64,000 bases of DNA from Oryza sativa Japonica Group. Its lineage: Eukaryota; Streptophyta; Magnoliopsida; Poales; Poaceae. Below, piece after piece: positions 61,301-64,000 of the stretch. The stretch is taken from NCBI RefSeq assembly GCF_034140825.1, contig NC_089039.1:27664501-27728500 (forward strand), given 5' to 3'. Numbering within the stretch: the first letter of the stretch is position 1; the number at the start of each line of letters is the position of its first letter. The translations under genes were made by a program, and so were the position numbers. Below the pieces are notes generated by a model. It was given only the letters and a program-made list of their open reading frames with translations. It did no database searches and was not told the DNA's origin.

Positions 61301-63164
61301 TATGAAGTAATATAATTTATCTTCTTCTATCAGTTCATGGGTTGAAAGCAATCTTTCTATTTCAGTAACCAGTTATTGAAAGAGTACCTGCATATGCACG
61401 TTAGGGTCAAAAGTGACAAGTAAATGTGAATGGAGGAAGAACAAATCTGCCATATAAGCCTCACTCTTAGCAGTAGGCTATGGAGTGTTTTATGTGTTCA
61501 GCTTCATCTAAATATTTTGGCTGAAATGCTAATATTCTTATTCAGGTATATGGGCGGGGATGCACACAGTCCGTTACTTTGACGGTAAAACATATGAGTG
61601 GGTTGGACTGAGCCGACAGCCAAGCATCATGGGCAAGGTATGTTACCAAACAAACAAATTGTTTCTTATTTGCAAATAGGTTAGTACCTTTTTTTAGGAC
61701 TGTTCTTTTAATCTTCATTCATCATGGCCCTTAGGCCTAGATTTTTTTTTTGTACCTGCTGAATTTTCCTGGGCTATTGTGCTTTTTGTAAGAATTTCCT
61801 CATCGATTCTTTCTTGAGTTACGACTTACAAGAGCCTCTTGCTACTGCTAAGTCCATGGGAGCATTCTATAACAATGCAGTCGCTGAGCAAAAGTAAATC
61901 ACTTTGACTTCTTGTCTGTAGTACGCCAAACAACATGTGAGGTTTTCCCAGTGGGACTGTATTGATTTCTGTTGCTCTGTCCAAACTCTAAACTGTCAAT
62001 TGCCATTATTGATACCTGACTTCATAATTTATTTTGTTGTATACCATTCTGGCATTCAGTGTGTTTTATCTGATTGGACTATATGCACATTTGTGCAGTT
62101 ACATTCTGCTTCAGACTGCATACTATAGTTAGGTTGAACCCATTTACAGTTTACCGACCTTCCTTTACTTGCATATGCAGGTGAAAAGATCACTGAGCCA
62201 GTTCACCCCTGCACAATGGGACAAGGATCAATGGTACCCTTTCATGGGGCCGTTGCGGTTCGTTCAAGTGTTGTTCCTGTGCGTTGTTTTCATGACAGTG
62301 GAGCTCAACACATTTTTTCTTAAATTTTGCCTCTGGATTCCTCCAAGGAATCCTTTGGTTGTGTACAGATTAATCCTATGGTGGTTGATTGCTATTCCAA
62401 CCATCCGTGAGTACAACTCCTACTTGCAAAACAGGTTATCCCAATTTCCCTGCACGCCCAATAGCATTGCACATTTTTTACAATTTTACTTAATGGCTTG
62501 CTAATATATATTTTTTCATGGTCACACCAGCAAACCGGTGAAGAAGGTTGGGGCTTTTTGCTGGCTCTCTCTAGCTATATGCATTGTAGAGCTTCTTATA
62601 TGTATGAAGTTTGGACATGGTGAGTTACTCTCTTCTGACATCATCATCACTTGTGAAATAATTGATCTGATTTGAAAAATTACCTTATGGTCGCTTGATT
62701 TTCTCGTGATATATACTACTCCCTCCGGTTCTATAATAATTAACGTTTTGGACAAAGTTAAGGTCAAACTTTTATAACTTTGACCATCAATAACTTTAAA
62801 AATATTTAGTTTAAAGAAACTAGAACAACATATATAGATTTGTCTTTCAAAACACTATAATAAAAGTAAACATGTATTTATTTATTGTATATATTATAAT
62901 AGAAAAATAAGATCAAAGGTATATTTTGTAGACCGTGTCATTGTCTAAAACATCAATTAAAATGAAACCGGAGGGAGTAGTATATATTTGGAACATTAAA
63001 TGTTAAGAGTGCCTAACTTTTTTGTAATCTGGATAGGGCTGTTTCATGATCCCATGCCTACTTGGTTGATCATCTTTTGGAGTTCGGTGGGGGTAGCACT
63101 AGTGGTTTTCTTGCTTGCATGGTCTTGGAGGAATCACCTGAAATATCAGAGAAAGCGGCTATAA
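58364..63164 (+). CDS. PSS: phosphatidylserine synthase, base-exchange type
   Basis: Twelve exons join to 423 residues, as expected for plant PSS1: 58364-58518, 59234-59299, 59480-59539, 59934-60024, 60402-60456, 60546-60625, 60736-60852, 60935-61019, 61546-61637, 62181-62434, 62531-62619, 63037-63164. After a charged N-terminus it has several membrane spans and the PSS family core: [49 protein letters not shown], then [16 protein letters not shown] and [18 protein letters not shown]. These hold the conserved acidic and His residues of the family. The enzyme swaps the head group of phosphatidylethanolamine or phosphatidylcholine for serine in the ER, using calcium. From memory, the rice paralogue SUI1 controls upper internode length. 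The last intron contains a Stowaway MITE. Confidence 0.96.
62719..62977. mobile_element. Stowaway MITE in the last PSS intron, 259 bp
   Basis: Near-perfect ends CTCCCTCCGGTTCTATAAT and the inverse of TTAAAATGAAACCGGAGGGAG, with flanking TA (62717-62718, 62978-62979). The well-kept ends suggest it is younger than the other Stowaway copies here. Confidence 0.85.
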
Positions 63165-64000
63165 TGGATTAATTTTTCGGAAGATTTTCGACTCTGGACC
63201 CCCTTCAAACTTGTTTCTTCTTCTTGATAGGATGTACATATGTGATGGGTGATGATGTAACTTAAATGTGATGGGTAATTATGTAACTTTAAATCCTAGG
63301 ATAAAGCAATTTTCAGCTACATTTCACATTATGTTTTACAATAGCCAATTGTTGCCTCGCAAGAGGGATGGCTAATTTCAGATTAATAAGTGAAATATTA
63401 CCATGACGTGATTTTGCTCCTGTGATTTTTATCGACTCTTTCCGTTTCATATCAATAAGTTATTTTAACTTTTTTCAAGTTAAAACACAAGTTTAACTAC
63501 ATTATTTATAAAGAAATATAGCAATATTTTTAACACAAAACAAACATATTAAAAAAATATATTAAATATTAGCTTTAATAAAAATGTTATAGATATTATT
63601 CAATATTTGAATATGCTTGGATATTTTTCAAGTAAAAGCCGGAATTTATATTTCATTATAAAAAATCTAAAACATACAAAAGCGGGGGTGCTACCTGATC
63701 TTTCCCTGTTTTACCTTTTTTCCATCGGTTTCTTTTCCTTGGTCGAATCTAAAGTAGTGAAAAAACTAAAGTTTTTCACCACCACAATGCGCCACGTCAC
63801 CAGAAAAACATGGACCGTCCGATTCTTCGTTCCGTGGTTAGCAACCGTCCGATCTCAATAGATAAAATATCAAGATTCCTTTAAGAAGTTGCTTTTTAAA
63901 AAATAGGCCCTTCCACGTCCCTGCCCTATTGGGGAAAGAATAATTTCCTTTCGTTCTACTCGCGTCCGGAGAGGCGGATAGTCGGAGACAGCGCGCGTCC
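63165..64000. other. PSS 3' untranslated region and intergenic DNA
   Basis: The first 150-250 bases are the probable PSS trailer. One Stowaway-like end (ctctttccgtttcatatcaa, from 63435) begins an AT-rich block to about 63605 without a clear partner. The last 50 bases turn GC-rich and may start the promoter or leader of a gene beyond the window. Confidence 0.4.

Overview
This is a stretch of plant nuclear genome. The layout fits a grass, and the gene content fits rice (Oryza). The genes are split by GT-AG introns, coding exons are GC-rich with AT-rich introns, and many small rice-type transposons lie between them (Stowaway, Tourist, Mutator-like, L1 LINE ends). From memory, not checked here, the gene order recalls the long arm of rice chromosome 5, where the heat-tolerance regulator OsMYB55 lies.

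Eight protein genes can be reconstructed. From left to right they are: a DUF4228 protein with an acylation-type N-terminus (minus, 4.1-4.7 kb); a MAP65/PRC1 microtubule-bundling protein (minus, 12 coding exons, 10.3-14.2 kb); the mitochondrial F1-ATP synthase beta subunit (minus, 9 exons, 552 residues, 15.3-18.4 kb); an R2R3-MYB factor (minus, 3 exons, 30.2-31.3 kb); the Qc-SNARE SYP71 (plus, 9 exons, 35.6-38.6 kb); the histone chaperone ASF1 (plus, 3 exons, 39.8-42.5 kb); a MATE transporter (plus, 7 exons, 47.4-50.8 kb); mitochondrial ribosomal protein bL12m (minus, single exon, 53.3-53.9 kb); and a base-exchange phosphatidylserine synthase (plus, 12 exons, 58.4-63.2 kb). That makes nine when the single-exon bL12m gene is counted with the rest. 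Every exon join below keeps the reading frame and gives a protein of the length expected for its family. The genes are unrelated in function and are not an operon or pathway cluster. The only shared theme is two nuclear genes for mitochondrial proteins, both with a telo-box between promoter and ATG.

The space between and inside the genes is mostly transposon debris that can be bounded by target-site duplications. Four Mutator-like elements carry 9-10 bp duplications. Two of them look like Pack-MULEs: one carries a fragment resembling the start of an Xaa-Pro aminopeptidase P, the other a fragment resembling an Ariadne-type RBR ubiquitin ligase. The second ends about 330 bp upstream of the SYP71 start codon. 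Two 5'-truncated LINEs have intact 14 and 16 bp duplications. About a dozen MITEs, a tRNA-derived SINE with a triplicated tail (ASF1 intron 1), a small copia-type LTR element just downstream of ASF1, and a possible hAT element at 26-27 kb complete the set.

I found no CRISPR array, no biosynthetic cluster and no clearly new molecular system. The most interesting leads are the captured gene fragments, the repeated structures around ASF1, and a possible N-terminal extension of the MAP65 protein.
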